From assembly GCF_016650695.1 (NCBI RefSeq), contig NZ_JAEKFH010000005.1, positions 372,001 to 436,000 of the forward strand: 64,000 nucleotides of DNA, written 5' to 3'. The number at the start of each line of letters is the position of its first letter. Within the stretch, counting starts at the first letter, position 1. Source of the DNA: Pseudomonas sp. TH41 (lineage in GTDB: Bacteria; Pseudomonadota; Gammaproteobacteria; Pseudomonadales; Pseudomonadaceae). Position numbers and translations under genes: made by a program. The notes under the pieces are model-generated. The model did not search any database and was not told where the DNA came from. It was given only the letters and a program-made list of their open reading frames with translations. Shown here piece by piece: positions 50,530 to 59,246 of this stretch.

Positions 50530-51393
50530 CTACCTGTTTGGCGCCAAACCAAAAAACGCCTGTATCAAGCGCAAATCCCGCCGCCGTTCCATACAACCGA
50601 TCATGTGCCGATTCACCAATCCGTCGCCGATAATCGGCACCGCTACGACGCGGGGATCGTGACTGACTTCCACCGACGACACCACGCCCACCCCCAAATC
50701 TGCAGCAACGGCCTCGGTCACCGCTTCACGACTGTCCAGCTCCAGCAACACCCGTGGATTGACCAAGGCCCTCGCGCAGGCCTCATCAAACGTCCGGCGG
50801 GTGATCGAACTCGGTTCGCGCAACACCATGATGACCTGATCCAGCTCCTTGAGCGGCACCCCCTTAGAACGCTGCGCCCAAGGGTGACTGTCGGGCACCA
50901 GCGCACAAATCCGTGACTCGCTCAACGCTTGTAGATGCAAGCCTTTGCGCGGTTCGACTTGGGTGAGCACCGCCACGTCGGCATGCTCGGACAACAACGC
51001 CGCCAGGGTTTCCTGAGCATTGCCCAGACGAAGATTCACGGTGACCCCGGGATACCGCGCCCGCAGACTGGCGAGCATCGGCATGACCATGTGCGGCCCG
51101 TCCGCCGCCACTTCCAGACGCCCGGTCAACAACTGCCGGTTGGCCTCCAGCATCACCTGCGCTTCTTCGGCCAGGCCGAACATCGCGCGAGTGATCGCGG
51201 CCAGTTGGGTGCCCTCTTCCGTCAGTTCCACCCGTCGCGCGGTGCGCCGCAACAAGGTGATTTGGTAGTGCTCCTCCAACGCTTTGATGTGCCCGGTGAC
51301 CGCCGGCTGGCTGATGAACAACCGCGCGGCGGCCCGGGTGAAGCTGCCCTCACGGGCCACCGCATCGAAGGCGCGGAGCTGGAACAGGTTCAT
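50530..51393 (-). CDS. LysR family regulator of phnWX (copy 2)
   Basis: 287 aa. Winged helix (about 2-60; LRAFDAVAREGSFTRAAARL, SQPAVTGHIKALEEHYQITL) and effector domain with ELDSREAVTEAVAADLGVGV. This pattern fits the LysR family tied to aminoethylphosphonate catabolism. Divergent from phnW with 109 bases between, which include a perfect 12-base palindrome. Confidence 0.92.
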   Translation of the reverse strand: MNLFQLRAFDAVAREGSFTRAAARLFISQPAVTGHIKALEEHYQITLLRRTARRVELTEEGTQLAAITRAMFGLAEEAQVMLEANRQLLTGRLEVAADGPHMVMPMLASLRARYPGVTVNLRLGNAQETLAALLSEHADVAVLTQVEPRKGLHLQALSESRICALVPDSHPWAQRSKGVPLKELDQVIMVLREPSSITRRTFDEACARALVNPRVLLELDSREAVTEAVAADLGVGVVSSVEVSHDPRVVAVPIIGDGLVNRHMIGCMERRRDLRLIQAFFGLAPNR

Positions 51394-51449
51394 GAATAAC
51401 CCTCACTGATGGCTGGCATAACAACAAACAATTTGATTGATAGCACGGC

Positions 51450-51461
51450 AAATTGCAATTT
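51450..51461. promoter_or_regulatory. Palindrome AAATTGCAATTT, candidate LysR operator of phnW
   Basis: A perfect 12-base dyad in AT-rich sequence, 41 bases before phnW and 57 before the divergent LysR gene. Position and symmetry suit a LysR activator site. Confidence 0.5.
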
Positions 51462-51502
51462 AAGTCCCGTAGCTTCATCCCATCGATTGCGAGGACACGA
51501 GA

Positions 51503-52612
51503 ATGAGTACTGCCGAACCCATCCTGCTCACCCCCGGCCCGTTGACCACGTCGGCCCGCACCCGTCAGGCGATGATGGTCGACTGGGGTTCTTGGGATGA
51601 CCGCTTCAATCAACTGACCGCCAGCCTCTGCGAGCAATTGCTGGCGATCATCAACGGCGGTGAAAGCCACCACTGCGTGCCATTGCAAGGCAGCGGTACG
51701 TTCGCAGTCGAAGCGGCAATCGGCACCCTGGTGCCACGGGACGGCAAAGTCCTGGTGCTGATCAACGGCGCCTACGGCAAACGCCTGGCGAAAATTTGCG
51801 AAGTCCTCGGCCGTTCCTTCAGCACCTTTGAAACCGCCGAAGACGAACCGACCACCGCCGCCGACGTCGACCGCCTGCTTCAGGCAGACGCCAGCATCAC
51901 CCACGTCGCGTTGATTCACTGCGAAACCAGTACCGGCATCCTCAACCCGCTGCCGGAGATCGCCCACGTCATCGCGCAACACGGCAAACGCCTGATCATC
52001 GACGCCATGAGCTCCTTCGGCGCGCTGCCGATTGATGCGCAACAGGTGCCATTCGACGCGCTGATTGCCGCCTCGGGCAAATGCCTGGAAGGCGTGCCGG
52101 GGATGGGTTTCGTCTTCGCACGCAAAGAAGCGCTGGCGAATGCCGCCGGCAATTCGCACTCGCTGGCGATGGACTTGTTCGACCAGCACACCTACATGGC
52201 CAAGACCGGTCAATGGCGCTTCACTCCGCCGACCCACGTGGTGGCTGCGCTGCATGAAGCGCTGCTGCAATACAACGAAGAAGGCGGGTTACCGGCCCGG
52301 CATCAGCGCTACGCCGACAATTGCAAAGTGCTGTTGGATGACATGGCCAAACTGGGCCTGCGCAGCTTCCTGCCCGCCGCGATCCAGGCGCCGATTATCG
52401 TCACCTTCCACGCGCCGAAAGACCCGCGCTACCAGTTCAAGGAATTTTACGAACGCGTCAAGGCCAAGGGTTTCATCCTCTACCCAGGCAAACTGACCCA
52501 AGTCGAAACCTTCCGCGTCGGCTGCATCGGACACGTCAACCAGACCGAGATGCACGCGGCCGTGGCGGCGGTCGCCGAAGTGTTGCTGGAAATGGAAGTA
52601 CTGGAAATCTAA
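51503..52612 (+). CDS. phnW: 2-Aminoethylphosphonate:pyruvate transaminase PhnW
   Basis: 369 aa PLP enzyme of fold type I; converts 2-aminoethylphosphonate and pyruvate to phosphonoacetaldehyde and alanine. Starts with LLTPGPLTTSARTRQAMM; PLP-Lys in AASGKCLEGVPGMGFV; IIDAMSSFGALP holds the PLP-pyridine Asp. It is 110 bases after the divergent LysR gene and precedes phnX, separated by a family C repeat. Confidence 0.97.
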   Translation: MSTAEPILLTPGPLTTSARTRQAMMVDWGSWDDRFNQLTASLCEQLLAIINGGESHHCVPLQGSGTFAVEAAIGTLVPRDGKVLVLINGAYGKRLAKICEVLGRSFSTFETAEDEPTTAADVDRLLQADASITHVALIHCETSTGILNPLPEIAHVIAQHGKRLIIDAMSSFGALPIDAQQVPFDALIAASGKCLEGVPGMGFVFARKEALANAAGNSHSLAMDLFDQHTYMAKTGQWRFTPPTHVVAALHEALLQYNEEGGLPARHQRYADNCKVLLDDMAKLGLRSFLPAAIQAPIIVTFHAPKDPRYQFKEFYERVKAKGFILYPGKLTQVETFRVGCIGHVNQTEMHAAVAAVAEVLLEMEVLEI

Positions 52613-52622
52613 ACCACAGCGC

Positions 52623-52771
52623 CTGTAGCAGCTGTCGAGCCTGCGAGGCTGCGTTCGGCTGCGAAGCAGTCGTAAACCCTGTCAGCGTGGTCTACCTGAA
52701 ACACCGAGGTGGGCGGTTTTACGACTGCTTCGCAGCCGAACGCAGCCTCGCGGGCTCGGCAGCTGCTACAG
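52623..52771. repeat. Family C palindromic repeat
   Basis: Arms CTGTAGCAGCTGTCGAGCCT and near-complement ending CAGCTGCTACAG; inside are GCGTTCGGCTGCGAAGCAGTCGTAAA and its partner. It separates phnW from phnX, two genes of one short pathway. Confidence 0.9.
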
Positions 52772-52806
52772 AGATCACCATTCCCCAACTACAGGATTTG
52801 ATCATT

Positions 52807-53634
52807 ATGAACTACGCAAACCCAACCAAACTGCAAGCCGCGATCCTCGACTGGGCCGGCACCGTCGTCGACTTCGGTTCTTTCGCGCCGACGCAGATTT
52901 TTGTCGAAGCCTTCGCCGAGTTCGACGTCCAGGTGTCCATCGAAGAAGCTCGCGGGCCGATGGGCATGGGCAAATGGGATCACATCCGCACGTTGTGTGA
53001 TCAGCCGGAAGTCGCCGAACGCTATCGCACTGTGTTCGGTCGCACGCCGACCGATGATGACGTCACCGCGATCTACAAACGCTTCATGCCGCTGCAAATC
53101 GAAAAAATCGCCGAGCACTCGGCTTTGATTCCGGGGGCGCTGGATACCATCGCCAACCTGCGCCAGCAAGGCATAAAGATCGGTTCCTGCTCTGGCTACC
53201 CGAAACAGGTCATGGACAAAGTGGTTGAACTGGCCGCCACCAACGGCTACATCGCCGACTACGTGGTCGCCACCGACGAAGTGCCGAACGGCCGCCCATG
53301 GCCCGCCCAAGCGTTGGCCAACGTCATCGCCCTGGGCATCGACGATGTCGCGGCGTGCGTGAAGATCGACGACACGGTGCCGGGCATCCTCGAAGGTCGT
53401 CGCGCCGGCATGTGGACCGTGGCGCTGATCTGCTCGGGCAACGCGCTGGGCCTGGACTACGAAGGCTTTCGCGCCCTGAGCAGCGACACCCTGGCCAGCG
53501 AACGCAAGCGTATCCATGCCATGTTCGAAGGCTCACGGCCGCATTACATGATCGACACCATCACCGATTTGCCGGAAGTGATCGCCGATATCAATAAGCG
53601 TCTGGCCAACGGCGAGATGCCGCAAACCAGTTGA
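52807..53634 (+). CDS. phnX: Phosphonoacetaldehyde hydrolase PhnX
   Basis: 275 aa HAD-superfamily enzyme that splits phosphonoacetaldehyde to acetaldehyde and phosphate. Nucleophilic Asp in AILDWAGTVVDFGS; Schiff-base Lys in MGMGKWDHIR; the HAD Thr/Ser and Lys/Asp loops in GSCSGYPKQ and KIDDTVPGILEG. ATG 52807 gives the family length; the longer frame crosses the repeat. Completes the PhnW pathway. Confidence 0.97.
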   Translation: MNYANPTKLQAAILDWAGTVVDFGSFAPTQIFVEAFAEFDVQVSIEEARGPMGMGKWDHIRTLCDQPEVAERYRTVFGRTPTDDDVTAIYKRFMPLQIEKIAEHSALIPGALDTIANLRQQGIKIGSCSGYPKQVMDKVVELAATNGYIADYVVATDEVPNGRPWPAQALANVIALGIDDVAACVKIDDTVPGILEGRRAGMWTVALICSGNALGLDYEGFRALSSDTLASERKRIHAMFEGSRPHYMIDTITDLPEVIADINKRLANGEMPQTS

Positions 53635-53650
53635 TCCAAAGCGCAGAGGC

Positions 53651-53750
53651 CCCCTGTAGGAGCTGCCGAAGGCTGCGATCTTTTGATCTTTAGCGTCCCC
53701 ACTGACGCCCAAAATCAAAAGATCGCAGCCTTCGGCAGCTCCTACAGGGG
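53651..53750. repeat. Family B palindromic repeat pair
   Basis: Arms CCCCTGTAGGAGCTGCCGAA and complement, with AAAAGATCG inside. Confidence 0.92.
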
Positions 53751-53891
53751 TAGTGCGTTTTTTCTGTCTACTAACTGAACCAGAGTATTCGGCGTTCGAT
53801 TACCTCAGGCAAACCCGGTGAAACAGGATTACAGTTAACGCACACCGTCGAACAAGAGCGGTGGCTCGACCTGACCTGTGAGGAACACCGT

Positions 53892-54452
53892 ATGCCATGG
53901 AAAAACTCCGACTCGCGCTACAGCACTGTATCGATCATGCTGCATTGGTTGATGTTGGTGCTGCTGGTGCTGGTTTACGCCTGTATTGAATTTCGCGGGA
54001 TCTTTCCCAAAGGCAGTGGCGGACGAGCGCTGATCACCGAATCGCACTTCATGCTGGGCTTGACCGTGTTTGTGCTGGTCTGGTTCAGATTATTCGCCCG
54101 CAGCCTGGGCCCCGCACCGCAGATTTTCCCCGCCTCCCCTCACTGGCAAACCACACTCGCCAAGCTGATGCATTGGGCGTTGTACATTTTCATGATCGCG
54201 ATGCCGATTCTGGGCTGGCTGGTCACCAGCGCCAAGGGACAGCAGGTGATGTTCTACGGCTTTGACCTGCCATTGCTGGTTTCGGAAGACAAGGCACTGG
54301 CCAAGCAAATCGAGCACTGGCACGTACTCGGCGGCACCATCGGTTACTGGCTGATCGGCCTGCACGCGGTGGCCGGGCTTTATCACCATTACGTGGTGGG
54401 CGACAACACACTGCTGCGGATGATGCCCAAGCGGGTGAGTCGTAATACCTGA
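53892..54452 (+). CDS. Cytochrome b561 family protein
   Basis: 186 aa, four membrane helices (about 12-32, 50-70, 95-115, 148-168) with haem histidines in IMLHWLMLVL, SHFMLGLTV, KLMHWALYIF and LHAVAGLYHH. GAGGA lies 7 bases upstream of ATG 53892. Related in fold to the b561 gene beside the peroxidase but clearly a different branch. Role: transfer of electrons to an unknown periplasmic acceptor, or superoxide oxidation as in CybB. Confidence 0.92.
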   Translation: MPWKNSDSRYSTVSIMLHWLMLVLLVLVYACIEFRGIFPKGSGGRALITESHFMLGLTVFVLVWFRLFARSLGPAPQIFPASPHWQTTLAKLMHWALYIFMIAMPILGWLVTSAKGQQVMFYGFDLPLLVSEDKALAKQIEHWHVLGGTIGYWLIGLHAVAGLYHHYVVGDNTLLRMMPKRVSRNT

Positions 54453-54469
54453 AGCCAACGAATACCTGT

Positions 54470-54552
54470 TGTAGGAGCGAGCTTGCTCGCGATGGTAGGT
54501 CAGTTATAAAGGTGTCGACTGACACACCATCGCGAGCAAGCTCGCTCCTACA
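54470..54552. repeat. Family A palindromic repeat pair
   Basis: Arms TGTAGGAGCGAGCTTGCTCG and complement; centre GGTCAGTTATAAAGGTG..TGACACACC close to the copy at 10594. Confidence 0.92.
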
Positions 54553-54569
54553 TTGGCACGAAGCGCGCT

Positions 54570-55496
54570 TCAGAATTGCGAAGAAAACCCGCGGCGGCCC
54601 TGTAAACCGCCGGTGTGGATGAAGATCAGGCGCGTTCCCTTGTCGAATTTTCCGGCGTCGACTTGCTGCTTGAGCATCAGCAGTGCTTTACCGGTGTACA
54701 GCGGTTCCAGGGCAATGCTGCTAGCCAATTCGGTCTGTTCGATGAATTCGAGTAACAGCGCATCGACTTTGGCGAAGCCTCCCCGGCTGGCGTCGAACAG
54801 TTGGTAATCTGAATGCTGCAAACCCGCCTCTAGCACAATCGATTCGACCTGCTGCGCCACGCCGTGATCGTCGGGCACCGCCAACGCACCGTAAACCGGG
54901 TGCTCTCCCGCTTCGGCCAGCACCAGGCCGGCCAGCGTCGTACCGGTTCCACACGCCAGCCACCAACCGTCGTAGCCGCTCCAGCCCAAACCGCTCAGTT
55001 GCTTGTGGACCCTTGCTTTAAGCTGCATGCAGCCTATTGCACCCTGCAAACCGCCGCCGCCTTCAGGCACTGGATGCAGATCCGGATACTGCGTCTGCCA
55101 TGAGTGCCAGAACCCCGCTTCATGCCGCGCGCGATACCCGCCATAACCCAGCCAGTGCAACTGCATGCCGAAGGCCTGCAAGTCGTTCACCGTTGGCGTT
55201 TCTTGCGGATGACCGCGCAGCAGGCCGACGGTGCTGAAACCGAAACGCTTGCCTGCAGCCGCCAGTGCGTGGAGATGATTGGAGTGAGCACCACCCAGAC
55301 TGATGATGCCTTTGGCACCGGCGAGGTCAGCCGTCTTCAGGTGTTCGATGAGTTTGAACCACTTGTTGCCGCTGATCAGCGGGTCGATCTGGTCCAGGCG
55401 CAGGATCGCGACTTCGATGCCGGCAGTGTTGAGCCAGTCGAGGTGAAGGGGTTCTAAAGGGGCTTGGGGTAGCCCGTTCGGGGAGGGAAAAAGCAT
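54570..55496 (-). CDS. D-cysteine desulfhydrase / ACC deaminase family protein
   Basis: 308 aa fold-type II PLP enzyme. PLP-Lys in SGNKWFKL; GGAHSNHLHALAAAGKRFGF binds substrate; ACGTGTTLAGLVLAE is the phosphate-binding loop. True ACC deaminases have specific Lys/Tyr/Glu residues that cannot be verified by eye here, so desulfhydrase activity is the safer guess. ATG 55496 is used; no clear ribosome site. The longer frame to 55598 crosses a family B repeat. Confidence 0.85.
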   Translation of the reverse strand: MLFPSPNGLPQAPLEPLHLDWLNTAGIEVAILRLDQIDPLISGNKWFKLIEHLKTADLAGAKGIISLGGAHSNHLHALAAAGKRFGFSTVGLLRGHPQETPTVNDLQAFGMQLHWLGYGGYRARHEAGFWHSWQTQYPDLHPVPEGGGGLQGAIGCMQLKARVHKQLSGLGWSGYDGWWLACGTGTTLAGLVLAEAGEHPVYGALAVPDDHGVAQQVESIVLEAGLQHSDYQLFDASRGGFAKVDALLLEFIEQTELASSIALEPLYTGKALLMLKQQVDAGKFDKGTRLIFIHTGGLQGRRGFSSQF

Positions 55497-55546
55497 GAGC
55501 TCTGCGCGATCTGGAAAAGAACTGAGTCTACCAGCCAGCGCAAACA

Positions 55547-55632
55547 CTGTAGGAGCTGCCGAAGGCTGCGATCTTTTGATCTTAGCCTTTAAAAGCAAAT
55601 CAAAAGATCGCAGCCTTCGACAACTCCTACAG
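55547..55632. repeat. Family B palindromic repeat pair
   Basis: Arms CTGTAGGAGCTGCCGAAGGC and near-complement; the right arm has diverged (TTCGACAACTCC for TTCGGCAGCTCC). Confidence 0.9.
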
Positions 55633-55645
55633 GGACTTGTGAACG

Positions 55646-57685
55646 TTAGAGTTCAGCAGCCAACCGCGAACCCTGGTTGATCGCGCGCTTGGCATCCAGC
55701 TCCGCCGCCACATCCGCGCCGCCAATCAAATGCACGTTCAACCCCGCAGCCACCAAGCCGTCTTGCAGTTCACGCAGCGGATCCTGCCCGGCGCAGATCA
55801 CGATGTTGTCCACCGGCAGCACCTGCGGCTCGCCGGTTTCGCCGATGCGGATGTGCAAACCTTCGTCGTCGATCTTCAGGTACTCGACGCTGTTGAGCAT
55901 CTGCACCTGCTTGTTCTTCAGACCGGTGCGGTGAATCCAGCCTGTGGTCTTGCCCAGGCCGTCGCCGACCTTGGATTTTTTGCGTTGCAGCAGGAACACT
56001 TCACGGGCCGGCGCATGCGGCACAGCCTTGATACCGGCAACACCGCCGCGTGCTTCAAGGTGCGTATCGATGCCCCACTCTTTCCAGAACGCTTCACGGT
56101 CCAGGCTGGTCGCAACGCCTTGATGGACCAGGAACTCCGACACGTCAAAACCAATACCACCGGCGCCGATCACCGCGACACGCTTGCCCACCGGTTTGCG
56201 CTCGAGGATCACGTCGAGATAACTCAACACCTTGGCGTTCTCCACGCCCGGAATCGCCGGAGTTCTTGGGGCAATGCCCGTGGCGAGAATGATCTCGTCG
56301 TATCCGCCTTCAACCAGTTTTGCCACATCGACACGGGTGTTCAGGCACAGCTCAACGTTGGTGGTCTGCAGTTTGCGGTTGAAATAGCGCAAGGTTTCGA
56401 AGAATTCTTCCTTGCCGGGCACACGCTTGGCGATGTTGAACTGGCCACCGATTTCGCTGGCCGAATCGAACAGCGTCACCTGATGACCCCGTTCGGCAGC
56501 CACGGTGGCGGCGGACAAGCCCGCAGGACCGGCACCGACCACGGCGATCTTCTTGATCTGCCGCACGGGCAGATAGTTGAGTTCGGTTTCATGACAAGCC
56601 CGCGGGTTCACCAGGCAGCTGGTCAATTTGCCGCCAAAGGTGTGATCGAGGCAGGCCTGGTTACAGCCGATGCAGGTGTTGATTTCATCGGCACGCCCAG
56701 CGGCAGCCTTGTTGACGAAGTCCGGGTCGGCCAGGAACGGCCGCGCCATCGAGACCATGTCGGCATCGCCTTCGGCAAGAATCTGCTCGGCGACTTCCGG
56801 GGTGTTGATACGGTTGGTGGTGATCAGCGGAATACTCACCGAGCCGCGCAACTTGGCCGTGACTTTGCTGAACGCCGCACGCGGCACCTTGGTTGCGATG
56901 GTCGGAATCCGCGCTTCGTGCCAGCCAATGCCGGTGTTGATGAGGGTCGCACCGGCGTGCTCGATGGCCTTGGCCAGCGTCACGACTTCTTCCCAGGTGC
57001 TGCCGCCTTCCACCAGGTCGAGCATCGACAGGCGGAAGATAATAATGAAGTTGGGACCCACGGCTTCACGGACCCGGCGAACGATTTCCACCGGCAGACG
57101 CATGCGGTTTTCGTAGCTGCCGCCCCAACGGTCGGTACGGTGGTTGGTGTGAGCCGCGAGGAACTGGTTAATGAAGTAACCCTCGGAGCCCATGATTTCG
57201 ACGCCGTCGTATTCGGCTTTTTGCGCCAGGGACGAACAGGTAACGAAATCGCTGATCTGCTTTTCGATGCCTTCCTCGTCCAGCTCGTTGGGTTTGAACG
57301 GGTTGATCGGCGCCTGAATGGCGCTCGGTGCAACCTGTTTCGGGCTGTAGGCATAACGGCCAGCGTGAAGGATCTGCATGCAGATCTTGCCGCCCGCCTC
57401 GTGCACTGCGCGGGTCACGATCTGGTGCTTGAGCGCTTCTTCTTCGGTCGTCAACTTGGCCGCACCGGAATACACCCCGCCCTCGTCGTTCGGACCAATG
57501 CCGCCGGTCACCATCAGGCCGACACCGCCGCGGGCACGTTCGGCAAAGTACGCCGCCATGCGCTCGAAGCCGCCGGGCTTTTCCTCAAGACCGGTGTGCA
57601 TCGACCCCATCAGGGTGCGGTTGCGCAACGTGGTAAAACCCAGGTCCAGCGGGGCCAACAGGTGCGGGTAATGAGCGGCGGCCAT
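55646..57685 (-). CDS. fadH: NADPH-dependent 2,4-dienoyl-CoA reductase FadH
   Basis: 679 aa. Old-yellow-enzyme barrel (about 1-340), the iron-sulphur cluster motif CIGCNQACLD and later CLVNPRAC, then a flavodoxin-like FAD domain (AVVGAGPAGLSAATVAAERG) and an NADPH domain (VAVIGAGGIGFDVSEFL). It reduces 2,4-dienoyl-CoA during oxidation of polyunsaturated fatty acids. ATG 57685 has GGAG 7 bases upstream. Confidence 0.97.
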   Translation of the reverse strand: MAAAHYPHLLAPLDLGFTTLRNRTLMGSMHTGLEEKPGGFERMAAYFAERARGGVGLMVTGGIGPNDEGGVYSGAAKLTTEEEALKHQIVTRAVHEAGGKICMQILHAGRYAYSPKQVAPSAIQAPINPFKPNELDEEGIEKQISDFVTCSSLAQKAEYDGVEIMGSEGYFINQFLAAHTNHRTDRWGGSYENRMRLPVEIVRRVREAVGPNFIIIFRLSMLDLVEGGSTWEEVVTLAKAIEHAGATLINTGIGWHEARIPTIATKVPRAAFSKVTAKLRGSVSIPLITTNRINTPEVAEQILAEGDADMVSMARPFLADPDFVNKAAAGRADEINTCIGCNQACLDHTFGGKLTSCLVNPRACHETELNYLPVRQIKKIAVVGAGPAGLSAATVAAERGHQVTLFDSASEIGGQFNIAKRVPGKEEFFETLRYFNRKLQTTNVELCLNTRVDVAKLVEGGYDEIILATGIAPRTPAIPGVENAKVLSYLDVILERKPVGKRVAVIGAGGIGFDVSEFLVHQGVATSLDREAFWKEWGIDTHLEARGGVAGIKAVPHAPAREVFLLQRKKSKVGDGLGKTTGWIHRTGLKNKQVQMLNSVEYLKIDDEGLHIRIGETGEPQVLPVDNIVICAGQDPLRELQDGLVAAGLNVHLIGGADVAAELDAKRAINQGSRLAAEL

Positions 57686-58112
57686 CGGTAACTCCACAAC
57701 GAGCGATCACGGAAAAAATGCAGGTGCTCTACGGCTAATGTCAGTCAGTTAAGAAAATCTCAGGCGAAACACGCTCTTGGTAGCAGCTGGCGAAGCCTGC
57801 GTTCGGCTGCGCAGCAGTCGTAAAACCTGAGCACGAGGTCTTCCTGAAACACCGCGCTGCCTGATTTTACGACTGCTGCGCAGCCGAACGCAGGCTTCGC
57901 CAGCTGCTACAGATCGCGTTACGGCTTAACTGATTGGCATTAGGCTCTACGGCCCCTGTCAGTCATGTTCGACAGATTAAGAGCCGCATCGCAGTCGCTC
58001 AATGACCGTAACTGACAACTTATTGATCCAAATGCACAGCAGCCCTTGGCAAGCGCCGGTATGAGCCCTACCCTAGTCGCGAACCCTGCACGCGGCCGTT
58101 GACTGTTTTCCC
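57686..58112. other. Divergent intergenic region holding a family C repeat with repeated flanks
   Basis: 427 bases between fadH and the nitrilase-fold gene. Contains the repeat at 57780-57910. The flanks show an imperfect 19-base inverted repeat (57735-57753 against 57925-57943) and a partial direct repeat starting GCTCTACGGC on both sides. Leader sequence for both genes otherwise. Confidence 0.5.
57780..57910. repeat. Family C palindromic repeat
   Basis: Arms GTAGCAGCTGGCGAAGCCTG and complement, with GCGTTCGGCTGCGCAGCAGT and its partner inside; same centre as the copy at 52623. Confidence 0.9.
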
Positions 58113-59243
58113 ATGCGCAAACTTCTGTACCTGACCTGCTCCATGGCGTTGATCGCCGTCCTCACGACCTACGCAATGTGGGCCGCGGACCGTCCGGTGG
58201 GTCATTACTTGTCGGACCTGCGGATCAATCTGGCGGTGGATCAGGGGACGCCCGCCGATCGCGGCAATCTGCTGGGCATCCAGCCCGAGCTGTTTCCCAC
58301 CGATTATCAAAGTCCCGAACGCTTGCACCGCAAACTCGCCGCTTACTTGCAGAAGGCTCAGGATCAGGGCTTGTTGAATGAAAAAACCATCGTCGTATTG
58401 CCGGAACATGTCGGCACCTGGCTAATGGTCAGCGGCGAGAAAGACGAGCTGTACCAAGCCACCACGCTCAAGGAAGCCATGAACTGGCTGGCGGTGAGCA
58501 ACCCCTGGAAGTTCCTTCGCGCGTGGATCAGTGCCAAGGGCGACAGCCGGCTGGAGGACGCTCACCTACGGATGAAAGCCAAGGGCATGGCCAAAGATTA
58601 CCAGGCGCTGTTCGGGAGTCTGGCGAAGGAGTTCCACGTAACCCTGGTGGCGGGTTCCATTGTGCTGCCCGAGCCCAGCGTCATCGACGGCACCCTGAAA
58701 ATCGGCCGTGGCGCGCTGTACAACAGCAGCGTGGTGTTCGACCGCGATGGCCGACCCATCGGCCAGCCCCAGCGTCAGATGCATCCAATTTTCGATGACC
58801 ATGACGTTATCGAGGCCAATGGCGAACACACGCTCAATGTCGTCAACACCCCGGCCGGGCGCCTGGGCGTGTTGATTGGCAGCGACAGCTGGTACCCCGA
58901 CAACTACCGCAAACTCGACGAACAGGGCGTGCAATTGGTGGCGGTCCCGGCCTACGTCAGCGGGCGCGGCACGTGGGACAAACCGTGGCGCGGCTATAAG
59001 GGACTGTCGACGCCAGGTTCGGTCAGCCTCAAAGCCGGCGAGCTCAGCGAAGGCCAGGCCTGGCATCGCCTGACCCTCACCGCTCAACCGCCCAGCAGTC
59101 GGGCAATCGCCGGCATGAGCGTGTTCCTGCGGGGCCAGTTCTGGGATCAGGGCAGCGCCGGCCAAAGCTTTCTCAGCAGCAACGGACAGCAATTTGCCGA
59201 CGGCAACGCCCGTGGTGCGCGCTTGCTGAATCTCTGGTTGTAG
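58113..59243 (+). CDS. Nitrilase-superfamily protein lacking the catalytic Cys and Lys (probable pseudoenzyme), exported
   Basis: 376 aa with the carbon-nitrogen hydrolase fold. N-terminal signal or anchor helix (about 5-24). The triad Glu is kept in IVVLPEHVGTW, but the Lys position (YRKxHL in active enzymes) reads PQRQMHPIF, i.e. Gln, and the nucleophile position (GVLICxDxxYPE) reads GVLIGSDSWYPD, i.e. Gly. Hydrolysis by the usual mechanism is thus unlikely. Three bases before an AraC gene in the same transcript. Possible ligand-binding or structural role. Confidence 0.85.
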   Translation: MRKLLYLTCSMALIAVLTTYAMWAADRPVGHYLSDLRINLAVDQGTPADRGNLLGIQPELFPTDYQSPERLHRKLAAYLQKAQDQGLLNEKTIVVLPEHVGTWLMVSGEKDELYQATTLKEAMNWLAVSNPWKFLRAWISAKGDSRLEDAHLRMKAKGMAKDYQALFGSLAKEFHVTLVAGSIVLPEPSVIDGTLKIGRGALYNSSVVFDRDGRPIGQPQRQMHPIFDDHDVIEANGEHTLNVVNTPAGRLGVLIGSDSWYPDNYRKLDEQGVQLVAVPAYVSGRGTWDKPWRGYKGLSTPGSVSLKAGELSEGQAWHRLTLTAQPPSSRAIAGMSVFLRGQFWDQGSAGQSFLSSNGQQFADGNARGARLLNLWL

Positions 59244-59246
59244 GCA

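Noticed and set aside
52687..52806. N-terminal extension of PhnX
   Set aside because: The extra codons derive from the family C repeat; the conserved protein starts at 52807.
55730..57691. Long open frame antisense to fadH (653 codons)
   Set aside because: Opposite a complete FadH with all motifs; codon bias artefact.
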